Assembly (NCBI GenBank): GCA_003455565.1
Contig: DMQW01000471.1
Span: forward strand, 7,473-29,109
DNA from: Limisphaerales bacterium
GTDB taxonomy: Bacteria > Verrucomicrobiota > Verrucomicrobiia > Limisphaerales > UBA11358
Direction of reading: 5' to 3'
Length of the DNA stretch: 21,637 nucleotides
Below, in pieces: positions 1-8,002 of the stretch; positions within the stretch are counted from its first letter, which is position 1; each line of letters opens with the position of its first letter. The notes below the pieces were generated by a model. That model worked only from the letters and a program-made list of their open reading frames with translations. It was not told the origin of the DNA and made no database searches. Both the position numbers and the translations under genes were made by a program.

Positions 1-203
1 AAAGGTGCGGTAAGAGCGCACCGCGCGAAGCGCAAGCAACGCGGCACGGAAAACCCCATCGGGTGCAAGGCCAAATAGGAAACCGAGGAGCTGCCTGCTC
101 CGCGTTTCGTGAAAGCGAAACAGGTTTCGGGTATCGGCTGCACAGATAAATGATTCTCTCCGTCCGCAAGGGCGCAGACAAAATTCGGCTTACAGCCCTT
201 CCA
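1..203 (+). ncRNA. rnpB: RNase P RNA (bacterial type A), 3' portion, 5' end outside the window
   Basis: This is the catalytic RNA of ribonuclease P, which removes 5' leaders from pre-tRNAs. The window opens inside the gene. The conserved core reads AAAGGTGCGGTAAGAGCGCA at positions 2-20 region, then ACGGAAAACCCC near 47-58, then GTGCAAGGCCAAATAGGA near 62-79. The 3' conserved block follows: GATAAATGATTCTC near 146-159, and GACAAAATTCGGCTTACA near 177-194, the distal strand of helix P4. These blocks occur in the order and spacing of type A RNase P RNAs. The 3' end is estimated at about 203, because the P1 partner strand lies outside the window. The gene converges on the hydrolase gene on the opposite strand. 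Confidence 0.93.
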
Positions 204-220
204 AAACCACTTCAAAAAAG

Positions 221-297
221 GAAGAAGGATGAATGAAGAAACATTTTTCGCAGGCGCAGTCCGGTTTCTTCATTCTTCATTTTTAATTCTTCATTCT
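221..297. repeat. Short-period self-complementary repeat (GAATGAAGAA type)
   Basis: The left arm is purine-rich (GAATGAAGAAAC, 231-242). The right arm (263-297) carries its exact complement at 264-275, followed by further TTCTTCAT-like units. This gives a 12-bp stem around a loop of about 21 bases. The right arm contains the stop codon (283-285) and the last three codons of the hydrolase gene on the minus strand. It may help terminate the convergent rnpB and hydrolase transcripts, but it lacks a typical GC-rich stem. Confidence 0.7.
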
Positions 298-1815
298 CGT
301 CGCGCCCCGCGTCGTGTCCGGCGTCGAATACTTTTTCGGCGTCCAGATTGCCGGCTCGCTCAAAACTCCCAGCCGGCCCACGGCGCGGATTGAGACGGCA
401 TCGGGGCTGAAGTGATCCCGATAAGCGTCCGCTCGGCCCGGCGGAAAAATTTCAGTTGTCCAGATTCCATTCGTGCGGCTTTGCAAGACCCACCCGCGCG
501 GCATTTCGCCGCCAGAATTTTCCCAGCGGATGCGCACGGAATTCTTCCCCGTGTCCACCATGAGTTTTGGTTTCAACGGCGGCGGCGCGGCAATCCACGG
601 CGAGCGCGGCACCAGCGCTGGCGGCGCGTATTGCGCGCGGACGGCGGCGGCGAGCGCGGGGTTGTCCAGCACGCTGCGCAGATGAAAGTGGACCGCGCCC
701 GGATCGGATTTCCCCCGCGTGATCTGGACCTGGTGCGGAATTTCTTCGGTGGAAAATTTTGTGCCGACCGAGGAATCCGCGAGCGCGGGCCAGAGGTGGC
801 GGCCTTGGGAATTCTGAGCCCGCCACCAGTCGAACAGCACGGGGAAACTTTGTTCACGCGGCGCGACGGGCCAGTAAAGCTGCGGCGCAAAATAATCCAC
901 CCAGCCGTTCGCCAGCCACTTCCGCGAGTCGGCGTAAATTTTTGCATAGGCGTCCATGCCCTTGATTTGCGCGGGATTTTGCGGACGCCAGATGCCGAAC
1001 GGGCTGATGCCAAATTGCACCCATGGCTTGGCGGATTTGATGGCCTGCGAAACCCGACGGATAAAATGGTTCACATTTTCGCGCCGCCAGTCTTCGCGAT
1101 TGAAGCCGCTGGCCGCGCCAAATTTTTTCCAGCTCGCGTCGTCGGGAAAATCCAATTCGCGCCCGGCCCAGTTTTTTTCGCGATACGGATAAAAATAGTC
1201 GTCAAAAATAATTCCATCCACGTCGTAGCGTTTCACCACGTCCTGCACGACGGCGACCACGCGCGCCTGCACGGCGGGTTCGCCAGGGTCGAGCCAGATT
1301 TGTTTCCCATAATGGCGGATGAGTTCGGGATGCGTCCGGGTGATGTGATTCAACGCGGCGGGCGATCTGGCGAGCGGATGCGACGCGCGGAACGGATTGA
1401 ACCACGCATGCAGTTCCAGCCCGCGTTTGTGCGCCTCGGCGATGGCGAGCGCGAGTGGATCGTAAAAAGGTTCGGGTGCCCGGCCCTGCGTGCCGGTGAG
1501 GTATTCCGACCACGGTTCAATCGGCGAGGCATAAAACGCATCGCACACGGACCGCACCTGGAACAAAACTGCGTTGAACTTCAACTGCGCGGCGCGGTCG
1601 AGCAGCGAAATCAATTCCGCTTTTTGCTGCGCGACCGGCAGGCCAGGTTTGGACGGCCAGTCAATGTTCGCGACGGTCACCAGCCACACGCCGCGAAACT
1701 CGCGCGCGGGCGGCGGCGGGAGAATTTCGCCGGACGAAACTTTTTGATTGTCGGCGGCAAATAATTTCGCCGACAGCATCAACGTCGTGAGAACAAAAAG
1801 GATTCGCCACTTCAT
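283..1815 (-). CDS. Secreted GHL10-family (DUF187, YngK-like) glycoside-hydrolase-like protein
   Basis: This is a 510-residue exported protein. A signal peptide is visible (MKWR, hydrophobic stretch to about residue 20, LFA-A cleavage region). The GHL10 domain starts at about residue 39 with EFRGVWLVTVANIDWPSKPG, a hallmark of the family, and includes a TIM-barrel-like segment with NAVLFQVR (81-88), LELHAWFNPFRA (133-144) and DGIIFDDYFYPY (200-211), whose acidic residues are the likely active-site candidates. After about residue 350 comes a linker and a beta-rich C-terminal region (about 410-490) that resembles a fibronectin-type or sugar-binding module. GHL10 proteins are predicted to act on polysaccharide or cell-wall glycans; the substrate here cannot be read from sequence. 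The stop codon and last three codons lie in a simple repeat, so the C-terminus has probably been altered by that element. Confidence 0.88.
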   Translation of the reverse strand: MKWRILFVLTTLMLSAKLFAADNQKVSSGEILPPPPAREFRGVWLVTVANIDWPSKPGLPVAQQKAELISLLDRAAQLKFNAVLFQVRSVCDAFYASPIEPWSEYLTGTQGRAPEPFYDPLALAIAEAHKRGLELHAWFNPFRASHPLARSPAALNHITRTHPELIRHYGKQIWLDPGEPAVQARVVAVVQDVVKRYDVDGIIFDDYFYPYREKNWAGRELDFPDDASWKKFGAASGFNREDWRRENVNHFIRRVSQAIKSAKPWVQFGISPFGIWRPQNPAQIKGMDAYAKIYADSRKWLANGWVDYFAPQLYWPVAPREQSFPVLFDWWRAQNSQGRHLWPALADSSVGTKFSTEEIPHQVQITRGKSDPGAVHFHLRSVLDNPALAAAVRAQYAPPALVPRSPWIAAPPPLKPKLMVDTGKNSVRIRWENSGGEMPRGWVLQSRTNGIWTTEIFPPGRADAYRDHFSPDAVSIRAVGRLGVLSEPAIWTPKKYSTPDTTRGATRMKN

Positions 1816-1878
1816 TTGTTAAATTAAGACGGTTTAGCCGGGCGTTTGGCAAAGTATTTCTGCGGTTTTGCGGTCAAT

Positions 1879-1907
1879 TTGACAAAATCCCGCCAACGTG
1901 ATTTACT
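1879..1907 (+). promoter_or_regulatory. Sigma-70-type promoter of the riboswitch/kimA transcript
   Basis: A perfect -35 box TTGACA (1879-1884) is followed by a 17-base spacer and a -10 box TTTACT (1902-1907, four of six consensus bases). The predicted start near 1913-1915 falls just before the aptamer, which supports both assignments. Confidence 0.7.
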
Positions 1908-1913
1908 CTCCGC

Positions 1914-2072
1914 GTTACAGCCTAAATCCAGTTTCCTTCCTGAAGTTGGATGCGGGGGAACCAAACTCCCAAGCGATTGGGACGGGGCGAACGGCTCGCG
2001 GCAACGCGCGCCAAGGCCACTTTCAAGGCCAAGCCCGTCAGCTAACCTCGTCGGCAATTGGAAGGGCGATCC
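1914..2072 (+). promoter_or_regulatory. Cyclic di-AMP riboswitch (ydaO/yuaA class)
   Basis: The stretch carries the conserved blocks of the ydaO/yuaA aptamer in order. GGGGGAACC (1954-1962) follows a stem closed by ATCCA/TGGAT; GGGGCGAA is at 1984-1991; the diagnostic 3' block GTCAGCTAACCTCGTCGGC is at 2037-2055; GGAAGGGCGA follows at about 2060-2069. A GC-rich variable stem-loop lies between blocks (about 1992-2030). Ligand binding in this class normally turns expression off when cyclic di-AMP is high. The downstream gene is a KimA-like potassium transporter, the founding target of this riboswitch in Bacillus subtilis, so aptamer and gene identity support each other. Outer boundaries are estimates. 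I see no strong U-tract terminator between aptamer and start codon, so control may be at translation initiation or by a weaker terminator. Confidence 0.92.
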
Positions 2073-2135
2073 TCTGGACACGCAGCCGCGTTCTCCACGT
2101 TCTCCCAAAATAAAACGCAGTAAGGAAAGTTGTCT

Positions 2136-4139
2136 ATGAATGTGTTTCGTTTGGCGAAAGACGTGGTCATCGGGCGTGCCCGCAACCTCTCCGATAAAAA
2201 TCTGTTTCATCACCTGTCGCTGGTCGCGCTACTGGCGTGGGTCGGCCTCGGCGCGGACGGGTTGTCGTCCTCGTGTTACGGCCCGGAGGCGGCGTTCAGA
2301 GCACTGACCGGCCACACAAACTTGAGCCTGTTTGTCGCGCTGGCGTCGGTAATCACCATCGTCGTCATCTGCGCGAGCTACTCGCAGATCATCGAACTGT
2401 TTCCCACCGGCGGCGGCGGCTATCTCGTCGCGAGCAAACTGCTGTCGCCCACGGTCGGCGTCGTGTCCGGCTGCGCGCTCATCGGCGATTATATTTTGAC
2501 CATCGCCATCAGCGTGGCGAGCGGCACGGACGCGGCGTTCAGCATTTTTCCGCCAGACTGGATGAAACTTTTTCCCACGTTGTCGCTCGTGATGGTGAAA
2601 ACAATTTTTTCGGTCGGCATCGTGATGTTCCTCACCGTGCTGAACCTGCGCGGCGCAAAGGAATCGGTGATGCTCTGGGTGCCGGTGTTTTTTGTGTTCG
2701 TGCTGACTTACACGTTCGCCATCGTCTGGTCCATCTCGGCGCACTTCGGCGATCTGCCGAGCATTTTTCATGGCGTGGTGGTTGACGTGAAATCGGAATC
2801 GGATTCCAGCGAAGTCGGCTGGTTTGGACTGATGGCGTTGGTGCTGCGCGCCTACAGTCTCGGCGCCGGCACTTACACGGGCATCGAAGCGGTGAGCAAC
2901 GGTCTCAACACCCTGCGCGAACCCCGCGTGCAGACCGGCAAACGCACGATGATTTACATGGGCGCGTCACTGTCGTTCGTCGTCGGCGGCTTGCTGCTGG
3001 CGTATCTGCTCTACCACGTTGAACCTGACAAAGTCAAAACCCTTAACGCCGTCTTGTTCGAGCAAATCACCGCCAACTGGCCGCCGCTTTTATCAAAAAT
3101 ATTCGTCATCGCGGCGATGGCCTCGTCCGCCGCGCTGCTGTTCATCGCCGCGCAGACGGGATTTTTCGGCGGCCCGCGCGTCCTGGCCAACATGGCGGTT
3201 GACCGCTGGATGCCCACGCGGTTCGCCACGTTGAGCGACCGGCTTGTGACGCAAAATGGCGTGCTGCTCATGGGCGGCGCGGCGCTGCTCGTGGTGCTGT
3301 TCACGCTGGCTTCCGTGAATCTGCTCGTCGTGCTTTACAGCATCAACGTCTTCATCACCTTCAGCCTTTCACAGCTCGGCATGGTGCGCCATTGGTGGCT
3401 TGAACGCGCGAAGGAGCCGAAATGGAAAACCAAAATCACCGTCAATGGTTTCGGCCTGCTGCTCACCAGCGGCATTCTCATTTCACTCTGTATCGCGAAA
3501 TTTGATGAAGGCGGCTGGGCCACCTTGCTCGTCACCGGCGGGTTGATTGGCGCCGCGTTCTGGGTGAAAAACCACTATCGGCAGACGCAGAAAAAATTAT
3601 ACCGCCTCAACGAACTCGTCGCCGCCGCGATGGCCGACGAGGCGGTCACCGCCGTTGAAAAACCACCGGTCCCCTGCAATCCCAATGCCCGCACCGCTGT
3701 GTTTCTGGTCAATGGTTTCAATGGCCTCGGCCTGCACACCCTGCTCGCCGTTGTGCGGATGTTTCCGAAAGTCTATGACAATTTCATCTTCTTGCAGATT
3801 GGCGTTCTCGACGCGGGAAATTTCAAAGGCGCGGCCGAAGTGGAAAACTTGCGCGAACACGCCCAGCACGAAGTGAATCGCTACGTTGCCTACATGGGGA
3901 AACGCGGCTTTCACACCGAAGCCCATTTTGCGCTCGGCACGGACATCGTGGACGAGGCGGCAAAATTGTGCGACCAGATCGCCGGGCGGTTTCCGCAGGT
4001 GCAGTTTTTTGCCGGCCAGCTTGTGTTCAAGGACGAAAATTTCGTCACCGGCTGGCTGCACAACCACACCGTGTTTGAACTGCAACGCCGCCTTTATCAA
4101 CATGGCCTCGCGATGCTCATCCTGCCCATCCAGGTTTGA
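2136..4139 (+). CDS. kimA: KimA-like potassium transporter (APC/KUP superfamily) under c-di-AMP control
   Basis: This is a membrane transporter of 667 residues. The ATG at 2136 is preferred over a TTG two codons upstream because AAGGA (2122-2126) sits nine bases before it. The N-terminal two thirds form about twelve membrane segments with hallmark KimA motifs: GADGLSSSCYGPE (about 39-51), FPTGGGGYLVASK, GDYILTIAISVASGTDA, LNLRGAKES, TGIEAVSNG, AAQTGFFGGPRVLANMAVDR and FSLSQLGM. The Asp and Tyr of the first motif match positions that bind potassium in KimA. The last 170 or so residues form a soluble cytoplasmic domain. KimA proteins are proton-coupled high-affinity K+ importers inhibited by c-di-AMP at both riboswitch and protein level. 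Family membership is firm; potassium as the substrate is inferred from KimA similarity and the riboswitch. Confidence 0.9.
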   Translation: MNVFRLAKDVVIGRARNLSDKNLFHHLSLVALLAWVGLGADGLSSSCYGPEAAFRALTGHTNLSLFVALASVITIVVICASYSQIIELFPTGGGGYLVASKLLSPTVGVVSGCALIGDYILTIAISVASGTDAAFSIFPPDWMKLFPTLSLVMVKTIFSVGIVMFLTVLNLRGAKESVMLWVPVFFVFVLTYTFAIVWSISAHFGDLPSIFHGVVVDVKSESDSSEVGWFGLMALVLRAYSLGAGTYTGIEAVSNGLNTLREPRVQTGKRTMIYMGASLSFVVGGLLLAYLLYHVEPDKVKTLNAVLFEQITANWPPLLSKIFVIAAMASSAALLFIAAQTGFFGGPRVLANMAVDRWMPTRFATLSDRLVTQNGVLLMGGAALLVVLFTLASVNLLVVLYSINVFITFSLSQLGMVRHWWLERAKEPKWKTKITVNGFGLLLTSGILISLCIAKFDEGGWATLLVTGGLIGAAFWVKNHYRQTQKKLYRLNELVAAAMADEAVTAVEKPPVPCNPNARTAVFLVNGFNGLGLHTLLAVVRMFPKVYDNFIFLQIGVLDAGNFKGAAEVENLREHAQHEVNRYVAYMGKRGFHTEAHFALGTDIVDEAAKLCDQIAGRFPQVQFFAGQLVFKDENFVTGWLHNHTVFELQRRLYQHGLAMLILPIQV

Positions 4140-4144
4140 GCAAT

Positions 4145-4178
4145 AAAAAAACCGCCCGCCGCCGAAGCTGCGGGCGGT
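4145..4178 (-). terminator. Rho-independent terminator of rpoD
   Basis: A GC-rich stem ACCGCCCGC (4151-4159) pairs with GCGGGCGGT (4170-4178) around a 10-base loop. Read on the minus strand it is followed by seven T residues, giving a standard intrinsic terminator 19 bases after the rpoD stop codon. On the plus strand, for kimA, the stem is not followed by a T-run. Confidence 0.88.
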
Positions 4179-4196
4179 TCTGGAAAACCAAACCAG

Positions 4197-6101
4197 TCAG
4201 GTCAGTTCCGGCGATTCAAGGAAGCCTTGCAAATGCCGCACGCGTGTCGGGTGACGCAGTTTGCGCAACGCCTTCGCCTCGATCTGGCGGATGCGTTCGC
4301 GGGTGACGTTATACATCTTGCCGATTTCTTCGAGCGTGCGCTCGTAGCCGTCGGCCAGGCCGAAACGCATTTCGAGAATCTTCCGTTCGCGCTCGGTCAA
4401 GGTCGTCAGCACGTCGCTCAATTTTTCCCGGAGCAGACTGTAGCTCGTCACGTCCGACGGATTTTCCGCCGACTTGTCCTCGATGAAATCGCCGACGCTC
4501 ACGTCGCCATCGTCGCCGACGGGCGCGTGCAGGGAGACGGGCTGTTGCGCCATCTTGAGCAGCGCGTGGATGCGCGACACCGGCATGTGCATTTCGTCCG
4601 CCAGTTCTTCCGGCGTAGGTTCGCGGCCCAGCTCCTGCGTGAGTTGCTTCTGCGCGCGCCAGAGTTTGTTCATGATCTCAATCATGTGAACGGGAATACG
4701 GATCGTGCGCGCCTGATCCGCGATGGAACGCGTTATGGCCTGGCGGATCCACCAGATGGCGTAGGTCGAAAACTTGTAGCCGCGACGATACTCGAATTTC
4801 TCGACGCCCTTCATCAAACCGATGTTGCCTTCCTGGATCAAATCCAGGAACGACTGGCCGCGGTTCGTGTATTTTTTGGCGACGGAAACAACGAGGCGCA
4901 GGTTGGCCTCGGCCATGTGCGTCTTGGCCTTGAGCGCCCGGTCGGCGGCGGCCTTCAAATCTTTGAACGTCTTGAAAAATTCCTCGCGCGGCATCCGTCC
5001 GAACAGTTCCAGCGTCTGGATTTTATGTTGTTCAGATTCAGCCGCCGCCCGCCGCTCGGCCGTGTTGCGCTGCGTTTCCAGTTCCTGCAAATGCCGGAGG
5101 CTGGCCTGAAATTTCTCGTGGATGTTGACCGCCACGACAATCATCTCCTCGACAACTTTTTGCTTGAAATAAAATTTCACGAACAGCTCCTGCAGTTTCG
5201 CGCCCATCTTTTTCAATTCCCGGCTCAGCGCCTCTTTGCGGCCTTTCTGCTGCGCCTTCTGCCAGACAAAATACTTCGCGTCCACCTTCTGGTCCGCCGC
5301 GTGGATTTTTTTGATGAGCTTGCGCAAATCCTTGAGATGCCCTTCGCGGTTGGCGATTTTTTTGTCAATAATGACGCGGTCGAAACGCTCCTTCGGCGGC
5401 TCGGACAAAAGTTTTTCCGCGATGGCGATGTGCTCCTTCGCCGTGAAACCAAGGCCGTAAATAATCGCCTTCATCGCGATTTCGGCCTCTTCGATCTTTT
5501 TGCAAATCTCCACTTCCTGTTCGCGCGTGAGCAAAGGAACCTTGCCCATCTGGTTCATATACATGCGAACCGGGTCGTCCAGGATCTCCAGCCGTGAATC
5601 ATCTTCTTCCTCGGCCTGCTGCGCCTGCTCCGGCTGCTTGCGTTCGGCGCGGTCGGCTTCCGCCTGATCCATGACAATTTCCACGTCGAGACCGCGCAAC
5701 TTGGTCAGCAGCGCATCCAGATCTTCCGGGCTTAAATTATCCGGCAGAATGTCATTGATGTCGTCGTAAGTGACGTAGCCGTGCTCCTGCCCGAGGTGAA
5801 CCAGCGTCTTGATGGTCTCCGTCAAATCAATCGCTGTCACGCCGGATGCCACCGGTGTCTGCACACTGGTCAGCGACTTGGCCGGCGGCTTCGTGGGCAG
5901 CTTCGGAGAGGCCGAAGCGGCTGGCGGCTGAACCTTGTTGCCGACAACCGGTTTGGCAACCGCCGTTCCCGGCTTCATCGCTTTGCTCGAAATCACAAAC
6001 CGCCGGCGGAGGGGCGGAGTTTTGGCCTGGGAAACTTTCGGACGGCTGCTGCGTTTATTGCTCGGCGCGCTTTTAGCCACCGTTGCTTTGCGTTTCAACA
6101 T
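4197..6101 (-). CDS. rpoD: Primary RNA polymerase sigma factor (sigma-70, RpoD)
   Basis: This is the 634-residue housekeeping sigma factor directing RNA polymerase to -10/-35 promoters. Domains in order: a lysine-, alanine- and proline-rich N-terminal extension (1-90); region 1.1 (about 93-145); region 1.2 (DDPVRMYMNQMGKVPLLTRE, 175-194); a long charged non-conserved region (about 206-395); region 2 with NLRLVVSVAKKYTNRG, DLIQEGNIGLMK and the -10 recognition helix YKFSTYAIWWIRQAI (about 400-456); region 3; and region 4 with LTERERKILEMRFGL and the -35 helix VTRERIRQIEAKALRKLR (about 568-616). The long non-conserved region and full 1.1 mark a primary rather than an alternative sigma. No good Shine-Dalgarno precedes the ATG at 6101. 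Transcription probably starts in the 250-base gap upstream of the gene. Confidence 0.97.
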   Translation of the reverse strand: MLKRKATVAKSAPSNKRSSRPKVSQAKTPPLRRRFVISSKAMKPGTAVAKPVVGNKVQPPAASASPKLPTKPPAKSLTSVQTPVASGVTAIDLTETIKTLVHLGQEHGYVTYDDINDILPDNLSPEDLDALLTKLRGLDVEIVMDQAEADRAERKQPEQAQQAEEEDDSRLEILDDPVRMYMNQMGKVPLLTREQEVEICKKIEEAEIAMKAIIYGLGFTAKEHIAIAEKLLSEPPKERFDRVIIDKKIANREGHLKDLRKLIKKIHAADQKVDAKYFVWQKAQQKGRKEALSRELKKMGAKLQELFVKFYFKQKVVEEMIVVAVNIHEKFQASLRHLQELETQRNTAERRAAAESEQHKIQTLELFGRMPREEFFKTFKDLKAAADRALKAKTHMAEANLRLVVSVAKKYTNRGQSFLDLIQEGNIGLMKGVEKFEYRRGYKFSTYAIWWIRQAITRSIADQARTIRIPVHMIEIMNKLWRAQKQLTQELGREPTPEELADEMHMPVSRIHALLKMAQQPVSLHAPVGDDGDVSVGDFIEDKSAENPSDVTSYSLLREKLSDVLTTLTERERKILEMRFGLADGYERTLEEIGKMYNVTRERIRQIEAKALRKLRHPTRVRHLQGFLESPELT

Positions 6102-6114
6102 AAATTATGAGACT

Positions 6115-6146
6115 AAAAAATACCGCGCTGGTTCAGAAAAAATACC
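6115..6146 (-). promoter_or_regulatory. Two 10-base direct repeats just upstream of rpoD
   Basis: On the minus strand GGTATTTTTT occurs twice, at 6137-6146 and 6115-6124, offset by 22 bases or about two helical turns. The nearer copy ends 13 bases before the rpoD start. Position and spacing suit an operator or 5' UTR element, but chance is possible because half of each repeat is a T-run. The remainder of the gap (6147-6353) holds no gene or RNA that I recognise. Confidence 0.3.
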
Positions 6147-6353
6147 ACTGCTGACCGTGAAATGCGGCTTCTGACGAATCACCCGCTTTCACTGCCGTGA
6201 AGCCTGGAACTCCGGATACCAGAAGACTGACGCGCGTCAATCCTAACCGTTTTACTGGAAATTTCAAGGATAATCTTCGCTTCACAAGCCTGCGGAATGA
6301 GCCGGAGAAATGAAAGCAACCAGTTTGAAAACAAGCTCTTACAGAGAAACAAA

Positions 6354-7277
6354 TCAAACCATCGAACGCACCATCGCCACATCGCGCGTAATCTGTTCCC
6401 GCAGTTCGCCCGATGAATTAAACCGTCGTTCCTCCCGCAATTTCGCGCCCACCTCCAGTTCCAGTTCCAGTCCGTAAAGTTCACCGCTGAAATCCAGCAG
6501 ATGCGCCTCCACCCGCAACTGCGGCGGTGCCGAAACCACCGTCGGTCGCATCCCGATGTTCAGTGCTGCCCGGTAAAATTGTCCCTTTAGTTTGGTACAG
6601 GCCGCATAAACCCCGTTCGGCGGCAGCGCCAGATTCGCCGCATTCAAATTCGCCGTCGGAAAACCCAGTTGCCGACCAAGCCGGTCGCCCGCCACCACCT
6701 CGCCGCAAATCGCGTAAGGCCGACCCAGCATCTGGCTCGCCGCATCCAGATTGCCCGCGCGGATCACCTCGCGAACCCGTGTGCTGCTCACCACCTGCCC
6801 ATCGAGCGAAACTGCCGCGAGACCGTGAACTTGAAAGCCAATTTCGCCGCCCAGCTTTTTTAACAACGCGACATTACCGCTACGCTGGTGGCCGAAAACA
6901 AAATCTGCGCCGACGCAAACACTGTGAATTTTTCCCAGACCGAGCGCCAGTTCGCGGATGAAAGTTTCGCCGGATTTTTCGCTGAAAGTTTTGTCGAAAT
7001 GAATTTCCAGCAATGCGTCCGCGCCGAGCGATTCAATCGCCCGCAATTTTTGCGACCGCGAAAAAATCTGCGGCGGCACGCGGTCCGGCGCGACGATGGC
7101 GCTCGGATGCCGGTCAAACGTGACGACCAGCGCCAGCGCGTCATGCTGCCGCGCATCCGCCACCGTCTGCCGGACGATTTGCTGATGACCAAGATGCACG
7201 CCGTCGAAAACGCCAATGGCCACGCAGACTTTGCGACTGCCATTGCCCAGTTCGTTTGCAGCGCGGATGATTTTCAT
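6354..7277 (-). CDS. ribF: Bifunctional riboflavin kinase / FAD synthetase
   Basis: This 307-residue cytoplasmic enzyme makes FMN from riboflavin and ATP, then FAD from FMN and ATP. The N-terminal nucleotidyltransferase half carries GVFDGVHLGHQ (22-32) with the HxGH nucleotide-binding signature, and a later SSTRVREVI segment equivalent to the family's SSTxIR motif. The C-terminal kinase half starts near residue 184 with RPYAICGEVVAGDRLGRQ and GFPTANL, the flavokinase signature, and ends with a typical helical tail. Length is normal for bacterial RibF. The ATG at 7277 follows the truB stop by three bases, so the two genes are almost certainly co-transcribed, a pairing common in bacteria. It is the last gene of the nusA-infB cluster. 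Confidence 0.96.
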   Translation of the reverse strand: MKIIRAANELGNGSRKVCVAIGVFDGVHLGHQQIVRQTVADARQHDALALVVTFDRHPSAIVAPDRVPPQIFSRSQKLRAIESLGADALLEIHFDKTFSEKSGETFIRELALGLGKIHSVCVGADFVFGHQRSGNVALLKKLGGEIGFQVHGLAAVSLDGQVVSSTRVREVIRAGNLDAASQMLGRPYAICGEVVAGDRLGRQLGFPTANLNAANLALPPNGVYAACTKLKGQFYRAALNIGMRPTVVSAPPQLRVEAHLLDFSGELYGLELELEVGAKLREERRFNSSGELREQITRDVAMVRSMV

Positions 7278-7280
7278 TCG

Positions 7281-7997
7281 TCAGGCATTGGCGGCGAGTT
7301 TCAAAAACGGCAGCACACGCTTCTCCAGTTCCGCCGTCGTCAGTTTCAAAATCGTGTCCAGCGGCAGCGCATCAGCCACGTCGAATTTTCCCGACGCACC
7401 GCGCCGCAAGGTCGTCAGATGCGCGCCGCAGCCGAGTTTCTGGCCGAGATCATGCGCCATGCTGCGGATGTAAGTCCCCTTCGTGCAGGCCACGCGAAAC
7501 TGCCCCTGCGGCTCGGTGTAATCCGTGAATCGAAAGTTGTAGATGTGGATCAAGCGCGGCTCGCGTTCCACCTCGATGCCCTTGCGCGCGAGCTTGTAAA
7601 GCGGCACGCCATTTTTTTTGATGGCGGAAACCATCGGCGGCATCTGCATCTGGTCACCGATGAACTTCGCGGCTTCCTCGTTCAATTGTTCCAGCGTCAG
7701 TAGCGGCACGGGCAGCGAAGCCGTGATTTCACCGTCGCAATCGTAACTATCCGTCGTCTCGCCGAATTTGATTGTGCCTTCATAAACCTTGTCATCGCCC
7801 ATGAGCCGCTCGGACAATTTTGTGCCGCGACCGAGGACGATGATGAGCAAGCCCGTGGCGTTCGGATCCAGCGTGCCGCAATGGCCGACTTTCTTGATGC
7901 CGAACTTGCGGCGGATGGCGTCCACAACATCGTGCGAAGTCGGGCCGACGGGTTTATCAACGAGAATGGCGCCATCGAGGGCGGTGAAATCTTGCAT
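7281..7997 (-). CDS. truB: tRNA pseudouridine(55) synthase
   Basis: This 238-residue enzyme converts U55 of the tRNA T-loop to pseudouridine. The TruB signature is clear: GAILVDKPVGPTSHDVVDAI (9-28), and VGHCGTLDPNATGLL (37-51) with the catalytic Asp at residue 44. Further family motifs are YEGTIKFGETTDSYDCDGE and the RVACTKGTYIRSMAHDLG block. It lacks an appended C-terminal PUA domain, as in shorter bacterial TruB forms. It sits five bases after a small orphan gene and three bases before ribF. The usual rbfA-truB order of the nusA operon is here interrupted by the nrnA-like gene and the orphan. Confidence 0.96.
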   Translation of the reverse strand: MQDFTALDGAILVDKPVGPTSHDVVDAIRRKFGIKKVGHCGTLDPNATGLLIIVLGRGTKLSERLMGDDKVYEGTIKFGETTDSYDCDGEITASLPVPLLTLEQLNEEAAKFIGDQMQMPPMVSAIKKNGVPLYKLARKGIEVEREPRLIHIYNFRFTDYTEPQGQFRVACTKGTYIRSMAHDLGQKLGCGAHLTTLRRGASGKFDVADALPLDTILKLTTAELEKRVLPFLKLAANA

Positions 7998-8002
7998 GGT
8001 GA

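Noticed and set aside
412..1764. 450-residue plus-strand open frame opposite the GHL10 gene
   Set aside because: Antisense shadow; the minus frame has a signal peptide and clear family motifs, while the plus frame has neither.
1824..2213. Open frames across the kimA leader on both strands
   Set aside because: The region is explained by a promoter and c-di-AMP aptamer; the translations have no protein-like features.
4145..4178. The rpoD terminator hairpin as a terminator for kimA as well
   Set aside because: On the plus strand the stem is followed by TCTGGAAAACC rather than a T-run, so only minus-strand termination is supported.
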